Source: Hemerocallis citrina | Taxonomy: Eukaryota; Streptophyta; Magnoliopsida; Asparagales; Asphodelaceae | Direction: 5' to 3' | NCBI GenBank assembly: GCA_017893485.1 | Contig: CM030364.1 | Span: 38,523,038 to 38,587,037 of the forward strand | Length of the DNA stretch: 64,000 nucleotides | Shown: piece after piece, positions 21,756-33,689 of the stretch | How the letters are laid out: each line of letters opens with the position of its first letter | How positions within the stretch are numbered: position 1 is the first letter of the stretch | Notes under the pieces: model-generated | What the model was told of the DNA's origin: nothing | The model's database searches: none | The model's input: the letters and a program-made list of their open reading frames with translations, nothing else | Translations under genes and position numbers: made by a program

Positions 21756-22836
21756 CCATCGATGGGGCTCACGAGGTCGAACGAGCGCATAGGGAGCTCA
21801 TCAAAGAGGTGAGAGGCAAGGAGTAGCACCAGGAATAGGTGGCAGAAGGATCAGAACCAAGAAAGGAATCTCCGACCAAAGGTGGTCGAGGACGAGGGTC
21901 GGCCAGCAGATCCAACGGCCCAGATGATAGGAAGTCAAATCTACAACCACATCCGGATTTGGAAAGTATGGTGCACACAGAGGTGATCCACCAAAAAGAG
22001 GCCCAAAAGAAACCCCAAAATGGTATCATGCGCATCATAGGTGATAAAGTTGGTGGAAAAGAGCAAAGTAGCTTTCCAAAGGGGAGAAAGGGGCTAGCTT
22101 TGAGACAGGAGTCGGTACGGGAAAGCACTGGGGGAGGGGGGGGGGGGGCCCCCAAGAATACAAGCGAGGAAGCGTCTTTGGCCAGGGAGTTGGTACCAAA
22201 GCGCAGTAGGTCACCAGAAAAGAAAAAGGGGGTCTTGGTGGGTCAAGAGCGCCAGGGTGCAGGGCCTATTTTGGGGATGAAGACATGCAAAGAGTTACTC
22301 ATCAAAATAGGCAAAGAAGGAGTGGAGACAGACTGCGCTAACGACATGCAAAATCGAAGCTCAGGAGGGCAAGAGTGGGTGGCCTTGGGTCGTGAGCCCA
22401 GAGAAGAGACTACCCCTTTAGGGAAGAAGTCAAGTAAAGGAGGAAGTCTTCACAGAGACTCAGCTCTGAGGGAGGACGTGGGGAAAGCTCAAAGAGAAAA
22501 GGAAATGAGAGTTGGTAGCTGCAAAGAAGGAGAATGAGCAAGCGTGGTAACGCTTTTCAGCCAAAGCGCATCGTTATCCTCCCCAATATCCTCGACCGCA
22601 ATGCCCACCGCTCCGATGGAGTCACGTGGCGATCAAAACCCTAAGCTTGGGACACGTGTCCCACTGCAATAGACAGCGGAAGCAGATTTTGAGAAGGGTG
22701 GTATCTTGTCTCACGGTGGAGATCAAGCGGCGCGAGGGGTTTTGGGTATTGAAAAGGGGGACTTTTGTATAGAAGTTAATGGGCCAAAGAGGAGCCAAAA
22801 GAGCAATTTAATGTATCTGGGCCAAGTATTACTTAT
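21756..22836 (+). pseudogene. LINE 1 ORF1 linker, charged low complexity
   Basis: The frame 21839-22537 continues ORF1 with Lys/Glu/Gly-rich sequence and no domain; a run of 15 G lies near 22134-22148. Frames change at 21755-21839 and 22537-22837. Confidence 0.55.
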
Positions 22837-23492
22837 TTGCACAGTGAACAATGGTGGGTGACGACTAGCAGGCCTACTGAGGGGTTTGTTACGAATGTCC
22901 CCAATATTCAGAATGTAAAGGCGACAAGTTGTGGACCCATTGAGGGGTCCACTTCAGGAGAGCCTACTATACAATTGGTAAACCAAAGTGACGATGAACA
23001 ACAATTGCAGGGACCCAGGATGAGGGCCGTTCAGGATGGTGTCATTGAGTACGCAGTGAGCGATGAAGACATGGAGGGGCGCTTAAATTCGGATGAAGAG
23101 TTCTCATTTACGGAGAGGATGAGGAACCAGAGGACCCTGAGTTTGTTGCTGATACACAGAGAGAGATCTCTCCAGAGATGCTCCTATCCACCTTTCCAGA
23201 ATCTGCACCTAGCTATAGTACTGGGACGTCAAGCAGGACAGTTGGGTTCAGGGTACAGAGGGTGCCTAAGAGGGCTCATGGGGAGTTCCTGGATGACTTT
23301 CTGGAGGTGGCTGCGGCGGCCAAAGATACAAAATTCGATGACGGAGGTACAAAAATTTATTTAGCGTCTGTATTAAATTTCATGTCAGATTCTGAGGTTT
23401 TTACCCTAGCTCAAACCTGTGGCTTAGAGGTGTGTGACATACAACGTAATGCTCTACTGCTCAATAAAATTAGGGGTTGGAAAATTGAATGA
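22837..23492 (+). pseudogene. LINE 1 ORF1, conserved C-terminal motif
   Basis: The end of this region, frame 23178-23492, encodes a conserved closing segment (LNFMSDSEVFTLAQTCGLEV...LLNKIRGW). The second LINE has FNFMTDAQIFNLANVCGLAV...LLNKFRGW at 63360-63470, so the motif is under family-level conservation. I do not recognise it from a named domain. It stops at 23492, overlapping the ORF2 ATG by 4 bp (ATGA). Confidence 0.7.
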
Positions 23493-24815
23493 GTGAAGGA
23501 CCTGGGGTCCTCCTCTGTATCGACGGAGGTCCTCTTGGAAGACACCCGTTCCACACACACGATCAACCTAGAATCGGTTCCCCAATGAATACACTATTCT
23601 GGACCGTTAGGGGGTTAGGGGATAGAGGCAAGAGAGATATGGTTAGGGATGTCATTATGAACTTCAAGGCGGAGGTGGTAGGGTTACAGGAGACTAAGCT
23701 CGCACACGGGTTTAAACTCAAAAGAGTAGGGGGGCAATAGAATTAAGGAATGGGTGCTACGCCCATCCTCAGGAGCTTCGGGGGGCATTGCTATTGGGTT
23801 CAACCCGAATATGTTAACCTGTTTTGAGGAATTTAGTGGAACGTTCTCCCTGACTATCCGCCTAAGGCGATAGTCCGACAACTGGGTGCAAACGATCACG
23901 GCGGTTCATGGGTCGAATGTGGCAACAGCTCGAGACGCCTTTTGGCAGGAACTTATCGATATTCGGCAACGATGGTCGGGAGCTTGGATCGTTGGGGGAG
24001 ATTTCAATATTACTAGATTTGCATTCAAGCACAGAGGAAGAGGCTCGAGCGACAGACACAGAAAAGAATTCAATAGGGTGATCACGGACCTGGAGCTGAT
24101 CGATATCCCAATTAATGACAGACTGTTTACCTGGTCAAACATGAAAGCGTCCCCGATTATGGCCAAGTTTGACAGAATCCTAGTTTTGATGGATTGGGAG
24201 GTTAAATTCCCACTGGCAACCGCTAGATCTATCCCTAGACCTACGTCGGATCATACCCCAGTCCTACTTGATGCTGGGGTTCAGGGATTTCAAAGACCAT
24301 GGAAGTTCAGATTTGAGAAGGCATGGCTAGAAATTCAGGGCTTTCACTACATGGTGATGGAAAACTGGGCGCTCCCCATTACTGGATTGGACGCAGCAAC
24401 TCGATGGTGTGAAAAAATCTGCAGATTGCGAAAGAGGCTGCGTAGATGGAATCGATTGAGGTTCTCGACTATCTGGCGTGCAAAAGATTCCTTTTTGGAA
24501 GGAATTGATGAGCTAGAGAGATTGGAAGAAACGAGAGCCCTGACACAAGACGAAAGAAACAGACTACTAGACCTCAGAGGAAATATTGCCAATCTCTATA
24601 AGCTGGAAGAGATCAAATGGCAACAGAGGTCGAGGATTTCGTGGCTCAAAGAGGGAGACGCGAATACGGCCTTCTTCCACCAAGTGACAAGCGCAAGACG
24701 TAGATCCAATCTAGTCCTATCAATACAAACGGAAATGGGAACGTCCCAGGATGAAAATGTGATTTCCAAAAACTTTTCACGACTACTACAAGGGCATCTT
24801 TGGAAAGAAGAATGA
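23489..24815 (+). pseudogene. LINE 1 ORF2: apurinic-type endonuclease
   Basis: Starts at the ATG overlapping the ORF1 stop. The endonuclease/exonuclease/phosphatase fold is visible: FWTVRGLGDRGKRD (the catalytic Asn of the usual WNCRGL is Thr here), VVGLQETKL with the catalytic Glu, then after a frameshift and stops (23740-23886) GGDFNITRF, DRLFTWSN and TSDHTPVLL. A long alpha-helical linker (RLEETRALTQDERN..., ISWLKEGDANTAFFH) leads toward RT. The enzyme would nick target DNA to prime reverse transcription. Confidence 0.88.
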
Positions 24816-26572
24816 CTTCAGGATCCCACTTAGGGATGATTTCTGGCAGGGCCACCAAAATGAGTCAGAAATTTGCTATCCACATTGGAAGCACCTTTTT
24901 CGGAGATGGAGGTGGAAAGGCCATCACTCAAATGTGAGCAGAGAAGTCGCCTGGGCCAGACGACTTCCCAATGATGTTTTTCCAAGTCTTCTGGGAAGAA
25001 ATAAAAGGGGATATTATGGCTTTGATGGATGAATTCTTTTACAACAACCTCAAACTGGGCATGTTCAACTTTGCGGAAGTAATTCTGATACCTAAACGGG
25101 TGGACTCTAATCGGGTAGGGGATTTTAGACTTATTAGCCTCATAAACTGCTCGGTCAAGATCATAACAAAGGTCCTGGCCATCCGTCTAGGAAGCATAAT
25201 GGACAGTTTAATCAACAATGCCCAGTCTGGGTTCATCATGGGCAGATATATCCTGGACTGTGTGGCCACCGCAGAACAAGTTATCCACCACTGCCACATG
25301 GGCAATGCTAAGAGTCTCCTTCTCAAACTGGACTTTGAGAAAGCATATGACTCAGTTGACTGGGATTGCTTGCTGGAAGCTCTCAGAGGGAGAGGCTTCA
25401 GGGTTAAATAGATCAGGTGGATCAAACAATGTTTATACACGAGTAAGATGGCAATTTTGGTTAATGGGCGGCCGGGACTACCGTTTTCTTGTAAGAAGGG
25501 TCTTCGGCAGGGGGATCCGCTATCACCTCTTCTATTCACTATCGTAGCAGACGTTCTGAGGGGCATGCTAGAGAACTGTCGGAGAAAAGGTTGGATTAAA
25601 CCTGTGGCTAGCAGCACCTCTAACCAAGGGTGCACGATTCTTCAGTATACTGATGACACCCTCCTCTTTGGTAATGGGAACAGGTCAAAAATAGTTTGCT
25701 TTAAAGGGGCCCTCTACTATTTCGAAGCCTGGTTAGGTCTCAGGATTAATTTCCACAAGAGTGCTTTGATTCCGAATGCACTTTCAGATGTAGAAGCACA
25801 AGACCATGCCACCATACTGAATTGTACGAAAGACGATTTTCCAATCAAATATTTAGGTCTGCCGCTTAGACCAGGGAAGCTCACCAAGACGGACTGGCTA
25901 CCTATTATAGATAGGGTGGAGGAAAGATTGTCTGGATGGAAAGGAAAGTCGCTTTCCCTCGGGGGTAGAGCGGTCCTTATCAACTCGGTGTTGTCTAATC
26001 TGCTCATTTACTACATGTCGTTCTTTGAGCTGCCTAAGTGGGTGGTCCAAAGGATTGACCGAATCATAAAGCAATTTCTCTGGAAAGGGGCGGACTCGAA
26101 TAGAAGGGGATGCCACATGATCAAGTGGGGTATTGCACGCATGAAGAAGAAACATGGAGGGCTAGACATCATTGACTTGAGAGACATGAACCTTGGCCTA
26201 CTGGGAAAATGGTGGTGGAAGGTCTTCCACCACAGTGGGGAAGGATGGCAGAAATTCATTCAACCATACCTCAGGGGGAAAGGTACGAGAAGTTTAGGCT
26301 TCCGGGTAGGACCTAGAGTTTCACGCTTCTGGAAAGGGATTGCCAAAGTAAAGAGCCTTTCAACTCAGCGGTTACATCGATTATTGGGAATGGACGGTCC
26401 ACCAGATTCTGGTGGGACAAATGGTGTGGTGCCCACACCCTCAAAGAGTCCTTCCCTGATTTGTATGAGAAAACAACTTGCCCGAATGTATCGGTGGCCA
26501 AGACATGGAAGAGGGGCAATTGGAAACTGCCTTTCCGAAGACCTCTTAGCCCAGGGTTACAGCAGCGACTGA
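24816..26572 (+). pseudogene. LINE 1 ORF2: reverse transcriptase
   Basis: RT motifs in order: NFAEVILIPK, DFRLISLINCSVKIITKVLA, NNAQSGFIMGR, LKLDFEKAYDSVDWD, GLRQGDPLSPLLF and the catalytic QYTDDTLLFG (family usually FADDT; both Asp kept). The thumb part KYLGLPL...GWKGKSLSLGGRAVLI follows. One in-frame TAG (25409-25411) splits the domain and the frame shifts after about 26400. It would copy LINE RNA at the nicked target. Stops at 24815-24971 separate it from the endonuclease. Confidence 0.92.
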
Positions 26573-26930
26573 ATGAACTGCAAACACACATTACACGGAA
26601 TGGAGCAATATGCGCTCAGGGCCCAGACCAGATGCGCTGGGGACTAGAGACCAATGGAGCTTTCACGGTTAGGTCTCTGTATCATCGCATACACTATCGA
26701 GGATGTAGACCCAATTGGGAACAGGTGCTATGGAAAGCCAAAACGTCCCTGAAAGTTAGGGTTTTCCTATGGCTAGTGCTCAATAATGCAATCCTCACCA
26801 GAGAGAACTTTGCCAAAAGACAACCCCAGATCGCGACCAACTATGGATTCTGTAACGTACATATGGAGGATCTGAATCATCTTTTCATTATTGCCAAAGG
26901 AGTAAGGCAACTATGGTAGAAGTACTACGG
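26573..26930 (+). pseudogene. LINE 1 ORF2 C-terminus, zf-RVT-like
   Basis: The frame 26461-26919 carries the plant L1 C-terminal segment: FTVRSLYHRI, VLWKAKTSLKVRVFLWLVLNN, ILTRENFAKR and HLFIIAK...LW. The Cys ligands usual in this region are mostly gone (FCNVHMEDLNHLF). Confidence 0.8.
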
Positions 26931-27524
26931 GCCTTATGGACATGTGACTACCCCAGCGAATATGGGGAATTGTGGGTTGGACCCTAATTTGCCTCTGTTC
27001 GCCACGAAATGAAGGATGCTTGGTACATTGCCATTGCGGCGACTACTTGGGTGTTATGGCTAGACAGAAATAATTTTTATTTTCGTGCTTCATGTAATAG
27101 TACTTCTGGTAATCTTACTCATATCATGCATCTTATTTCCTTTTGAGCCACAGCTGCTGCTACAGGAGCGAGAGGGAGGATTGCTAGAGTCTTCCAGGTG
27201 GAGGAATTCGATGATGAAGAGGTCGAGTTTGGACTGACACTGGACTGAGGGGTAGGCCCCCTTGATACTCACAGAGAGCATGAGACAATTGGGAAGCCCA
27301 CAGTCTGCAGCTAGCTCTATTTTGTACTTTGTTTAGATCTATTGTACCTTGGGTTGTACTGTTGTACTTTTTGGTTGGACCCACCCCCCAGGGTATTGTT
27401 GGGAGATTATGTTCTACTTTCTGCATTATTTCTTCTTGTATATCCCCCAGTACGTTGGGGTTGTTTAATAAACTTCTTATTAATGAAACTGGGTGGCGTT
27501 ATTCCACCTTTACCCTAAAAAAAA
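26931..27524 (+). other. LINE 1 3' UTR and A tail
   Basis: The last 60 bp (CTTATTAATGAAACTGGGTGG...CCACCTTTACCC then A10) match the 3' end of the second LINE (63744-63790). A short 3' tail of this kind is what LINE reverse transcriptases recognise. Confidence 0.8.
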
Positions 27525-27540
27525 AACACCTACCATAATA
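27525..27540. repeat. Right target-site duplication of LINE 1
   Basis: Same 16 bp as 19580-19595. Confidence 0.85.
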
Positions 27541-27663
27541 CCTAAAAGTAAAGTACACACACCGAGAGCAATTTTGCTCTTACATGGAATATAGGTTTTT
27601 AAATCCACGATTATATATTTAACATATCACTAAAACTATGAAAGATTGTAAATTCAAGCCGCT

Positions 27664-27689
27664 CATGCATCGCATGGATATATTACTAG
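27664..27689 (+). other. Helitron C 3' terminus
   Basis: CATGC-ATC-GCATG forms a 5-bp stem (27664-27676), then 9 bp and CTAG (27686-27689) followed by T. The sequence GCATCGCATGG...ATATTACTAGT is the familiar plant Helitron end. The element would contain the sequence flanking LINE 1; its 5' end is not identified. Confidence 0.65.
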
Positions 27690-27894
27690 TATATATATAA
27701 ATATGAGTTTTAATTCCTATGCTTGCGCCGCGCACAAAGGCATTTTTTCCAGAGAGAGTCAAGTTTTAATTTTTCCATTAAGTGACATTTTTTCTTCTTC
27801 AAGTTGTATATTCCTTTGCCACATGGCATTTAGTGTGTTAAATAATTTTAACTAAACTACTTCTAACTACTTTTGTGCTATCTTAGGTCATATA
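27690..27894. other. Spacer, nothing recognised
   Basis: AT-rich sequence between the Helitron end and the next LTR-like repeat. Confidence 0.4.
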
Positions 27895-28875
27895 TGTTAA
27901 TCACCCTAAGGAGGAGGTGAATAGGGTGAATGTGCGGAAATTAAAAATTTAAATAAAATTCACAAAGTAAAATGATAGAGCAAGAGAAAGCAAACAGAGC
28001 AACGAGCAAGACGCAGCAATATAACGTGGTTCGACCACCAGGTCTACGTCCACACCACCTACTCGTAGCAATTCTCCGCCATAAGCGTTCCACTATAATT
28101 TAAACCCTTGTACAGTGATTCTCAAAATTCAGGCCGAAAGACCTATTATACCAGCAGGGCTTCTATAATAAGTCCCGTAAAACTCACCGAAGTGGAAAAG
28201 AAAGAAAAACTCTCAAGATCTAAAAAGACCTTGAGTGAAGAAAATAATAAATTCTCTCACACTCGGAGTATTGATTGAATGATCAGTTCAGAAGAATTAT
28301 GATTGCAAGGGATGAAGAATACACTGTGAATTCGCCTCGATATATAGAGTGGGGAAATGAATTTTTCTCGAAAAAGGAAAAGATATTTCCAAAATAGTCA
28401 GATATGCACTAGGACGGTTGACCACAATGATGGACAGTCGATCGTTCATCTTTTAACTCGTAAGTCGAGCGATGACCGGTCGACTGACTCATCTTTTCCA
28501 CAGAGATGAGAGGTCGATTGTTGTTGCGGTCGACTGTGCGGTCGACCGCTGTCGTGCAGATTCGACTTTTATTTAGCAATTTCACTTTATATTCTTTCCA
28601 AAACTAATTTATCAATCTACACAACTTTACATATATTATCCTCACATAAACAGAAATAAATCATCTATTTTGGCTGGCTTTCTTGATGATTTGAAGCACA
28701 TGTTACTTATTGTGCAATCTTCATTGATTTTTGGGTTTATGCCGCTTTTGCTTTGATTTCCAATCACTTTAAATCTTTTCTTTTGGTTTTCCTTTTTCTG
28801 TAGATCCTGTAAATCTCAACTGAAAATATTAGTTGTAGATGATACGTTTTGTGTACACCAAACTTAGGGTCAACA
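27895..28875. mobile_element. Solo LTR-like repeat, probably copia
   Basis: A 981-bp segment bounded by TGTTAATC...GGTCAACA. It carries the phrase AACGTGGTTCGACCACCAGG..CTACGTCCAC (about 28023-28052) common in plant LTRs and several GGTCGACCG palindromes (28435-28550). No convincing 5-bp duplication flanks it, perhaps because the next element abuts its right end. Orientation is not settled. Confidence 0.55.
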
Positions 28876-28876
28876 A

Positions 28877-29606
28877 TGTTAGGGATTTCTACCGAAAACC
28901 CCTTTTAGGATCTTGTTGAGTTATTAATTGCAATCAATACAAACCACCAAGCACATATGAAATCATACCAAAATCACCAAAGCACACACAAGTTTGTCCC
29001 TGTTGGGGCTTTCGCCTTAATCCGGAGAAAAAGAAATCAAAGATGTTATTCAACTAGAGAAGATACAAGAATATTACAATTCTCGCCACGACCCTCTCTT
29101 AAGCCTCACCAACAAGTACTAATTGTTTACAATTAAAGAATCACTCAATCTCTCCTTCAATGAACTACTATCTCTTTTGGCTCTCAATGGAGGTCAATAA
29201 TAACAATATATAGAGATCTAGAGAAATCCTAGTTTTATATCTTGATACAATAACCATTGGATATTCCTGAGGAGATAACCATACGATAAGAGCCGTAAGA
29301 TCTGACTTGAAGAGCAAGTTGGGCTTTTCACGAATCACCAAGACCCGACCCAAATATTTCATCAGCGTCGTGTTCGGTCGACCACACCATAAGGTCGGTC
29401 GACCGTCCCCCTCTCGGGAACTCTGTGCAGTTGGAGCGGTCGACCGACCCCAAGTGCGGTCGACCGCAACTCCACCTACTACTGCTGCTGACTGTCTTCC
29501 TTGCTTCCACTCTGTCTCCGATCGTCTCGATTCCTCCATCGTCTCCATTCCTCCGTCGTCTCATCGTCTTCTTATCCAACATAGTATGCAAGACATAAAC
29601 CCAACA
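28877..29606 (-). repeat. 3' LTR of the copia element
   Basis: On the minus strand it reads TGTTGGGTTTATGTC...CCTAACA. It aligns with 31166-31861 and in part with 32112-32423. It contains inverted GGTCGACCG motifs (about 29376-29465). Confidence 0.88.
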
Positions 29607-29620
29607 ATCTCCACCTTGGA
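29607..29620 (-). other. Polypurine tract of the copia element
   Basis: The minus strand reads TCCAAGGTGGAGAT directly before the LTR start, the usual copia form. Confidence 0.8.
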
Positions 29621-30035
29621 TTTCATACTCATGAATCAACACATGTGTGATTCAAAACCATTTAGACTCTCTTCCTTCTCTTCTTGTAAACAACTTGTTT
29701 CAATGGCTTTCTCTAATAGTTGAATCTATCTCCACATATTTTTCTCCCATTGTATGCCCTCCTCAAGGGCACACCCTAGTAGATGTAATCATGGAGGTGC
29801 TGCCCTCTACATGAACTCCACCTACCTCAAGGCACTTTTCACCTTCCAACGATATTCGAACGTCGCAGTCTCGCTTGGATGATTCTAGTGACGGCATACT
29901 AGATGATGCTTTAGGAACGATGTGCTTCGAAACACTTGCGTAAATTTTTCTGTTCCTCCAAAGCTGGTAGAAGTTATGCTGACCCTGCTCAATCCCATTC
30001 TCACCCTGTATTACCTTACGATAACTTTCCCAAAC

Positions 30036-30701
30036 TTAACGAACTCTACCTGAATCTGTGTACCTGCAGTCCCAAGCTTCTAGAGTTCTCATGGATATAA
30101 GGCTTTGCTTCATCAAAGAAATATACATGCCCTCCTCTAGTGTGTATCCCCTTCCATCTATCATCTTCGAATCATTTATTTTCTCACCCCTTACTTCACA
30201 AGTCTTATCAATCTTCGTTCTCACACAACGACATGAGGCAAACTTGTAAGTAGAAACCATTACTTCACAAACCTTATCAACCTTCATTCTCACACGACAA
30301 CATGATGAAAATTTGTAAGTAGAAACCATCTCCCTCTCGGAGCAAACTTGAGAAGAATTAACCGAATCAAAATAACAACCGGAATTCACATCTAAAGAAC
30401 TTGAAACATAAGCAGTGTTTAAGCCATCACCTGGTTCAGCGGCACTGAAAATACCCCTCTGACTCAACCGCTTGCAACAGTCTCTCATGTAATACTCAAT
30501 CCTTTTGCACTGGTGGCCATGGACCTTACCCCTACATACATTTTTCCTTCCAATCGAAGTACAATTCACCTCCAAGCAACTCACAGAAGTTGACGCCAAT
30601 TTCTGACTCTCCTTCCTAACTGCATCCTCTTCCAACCCCTCGATCATACCTACTATGAAAAACTTCTCATTGGTATATTTCTCATCTAGCACGGTTATCA
30701 T
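30036..30701 (-). pseudogene. copia gag C-terminus and protease remnant
   Basis: A 221-codon minus-strand frame. HGHQCKRIEYYMRDCCKRL is a degenerate zinc knuckle of gag. Near the end, SLMKQSLISMRTLEAWDCRYTDSG matches the segment after the copia protease (RSLISLGTLD type). A 40-residue segment (MVSTYKF.SC..VR.K.DK.CEV) is present twice in tandem. The Asp-Ser-Gly of the protease is not seen. It would have processed the polyprotein; this copy is a relic, with sequence to 29623 continuing in other frames. Confidence 0.6.
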
Positions 30702-30935
30702 ATTGGATGGATTTGAGAGTGAATATATCGAGTTGGAAACCTTTAGATCATCCCAGTTCAGATAACTCCATATTGAACTCCACTACATGATCTAGAAGAG
30801 CGGTACTTTTCTTCATTGAGAAATCCCACAACTTTCTTTGCTGGTACATCGATCCCGAGTAGTCAGTTCTGAATCTTGCCCAAAGACTCGCCGTGCTTAT
30901 CCTATACCTGAATTCGTTCGTCGATGATAATCAGA

Positions 30936-31130
30936 TTAAACCCAAGGTTTCTGAATAAATATCTTCCCAATTTTCATGCTTTGTGCCGATGGTCTCCCTT
31001 TTTCTCCTTCTAGGACTAGATCCAAGTTCTGTTGAACCGATGCTTCATGCATGTTCACATTCAAAAGATCAAAGTTGATCTTGCCTTTGTACCGCTTGAT
31101 CTTCGTGATCTGATCTGCCATCTTCTCCAA
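30936..31130 (-). pseudogene. copia gag N-terminus
   Basis: A 64-codon minus-strand frame just inside the 5' LTR. ADQITKIKRYKGKINFDLL..NMHEASVQQNLDLVLEGEKG corresponds to the gag opening of Ty1/copia elements, whose usual form has a Trp and a KMRALLVQQGL-like stretch here. It stops after 64 codons where intact gag is several hundred. Confidence 0.7.
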
Positions 31131-31165
31131 GGAACTCGAACAAACCCTTGAACCCGAAGTTTTGA

Positions 31166-31861
31166 TACCGAAAACCCCTTTTAGGATCTTGTTGAGTTAT
31201 TCGATGCAATCAACACAAACCACTAAGCACATATGAGATCATATTAACACACCAAAGCACACACAAGTTTGTTCCGGTTGGGACTTTCGCCTTAATCCGG
31301 GGGAGAAGAAACCCAAGATGTTATTCAACTAGAAAAGATACAAGAATATTATAACTCGCTCCACGACCCTCTCTCAACCCTCACCAGCAAGTACTAATTG
31401 TTTACAATTAGAGAATCACTCAATCTCTCCTTCAATGAAGTACTATTTCTCTTGGCTCTCAATGGAGGACAATAACAACAATATATAAAGATTTAAAGAA
31501 ACCCTGGTTTGATATCTTGATAGAATAATCATTGAATATTCCTGAAGAGATATCCCTACGATAAGAGCCGTAAGATCTGACTTGAAGAGCAAGTTGAACT
31601 TCTTACGAATCACCAAGACCCGACCCAAATATTTCATCAGCACCACGTTCGGTTGATCGCACCAAAAGGTCGGTCGACCGTCCCCCTCTCAAAAACTCTT
31701 TGTAGTCGGAGCGGTCGACCGACCCAAGGTGCAGTCGACCGCAACTCCACCTGCTGCTATTGCTGGCTTTTTTTTATTCCACTCCGTCTCTGATCGTCTC
31801 AATTCCTCTATCGTCTCATCATCTTCTTATCCAACATAGTATGCAAGACATAAACTCAACA
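31166..31861 (-). repeat. 5' LTR of the copia element, inner end deleted
   Basis: Aligns with 28877-29606, but its inner end stops at CGGTA and runs straight into ATCAAAACTTCGGG, lacking the terminal TAGAAATCCCTAACA-type end. Confidence 0.85.
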
Positions 31862-33480
<1,619 letters not shown>

Positions 33481-33584
33481 TTGCAAACGGGTCGGAAGCG
33501 GGTCTGTTTGTACAGACCCGTGCGAACTTTGATCTGGACCGTTGGATCAAAGATCCAACGGTCCAGATTTTTTTAAATAAAATT

Positions 33585-33680
33585 TTGCCTTAACCTGTTG
33601 TTGGAAAGGACGGGTTAAGGCAAAATTTTATTAAAAAAAATAGCCTTAACCCGTTCTTGGGAAGGACGGATTAAGGCTGT
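33585..33680. repeat. Two AACCCGTT/AACGGGTT hairpins in left TIR
   Basis: GCCTTAACCTGTT...ACGGGTTAAGGC (33585-33621) and AGCCTTAACCCGTT...ACGGATTAAGGCT (33642-33679) are separated by an AT-rich spacer. The same stems occur in three internal arrays. Confidence 0.85.
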
Positions 33681-33689
33681 CTATATTCA

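Larger units (their letters stand above)
19596..27524 (+). mobile_element. L1-type LINE (copy 1), near full length, degenerate
   Basis: A 7.9-kb non-LTR retrotransposon with a two-ORF layout: ORF1 with zinc knuckle and DUF4283, then ORF2 with endonuclease, reverse transcriptase and a zf-RVT-like end. It closes with a 3' UTR and a run of 10 A. It is bounded by a perfect 16-bp duplication, so the insertion is complete at both ends. Frameshifts and stops occur in both ORFs. A (CCCT)n run lies in the 5' UTR at 19682-19703. Confidence 0.92.
28877..31861 (-). mobile_element. Short copia element, non-autonomous (minus strand)
   Basis: LTRs at 28877-29606 and about 31166-31861 bound 1.56 kb of internal DNA that holds only a gag start, a degenerate zinc knuckle and protease-like remnants; RT, integrase and RNase H are missing. 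A polypurine tract adjoins the left LTR. The flanks (AACAA left, AGAAA right) do not match well. Because the right LTR end is duplicated further right (32112-32423), the original right flank may lie at 32424 (AAAAA). Confidence 0.82.

Noticed and set aside
29307..29723. Plus-strand 138-codon frame
   Set aside because: It lies antisense across the copia LTR and polypurine tract; no domain.
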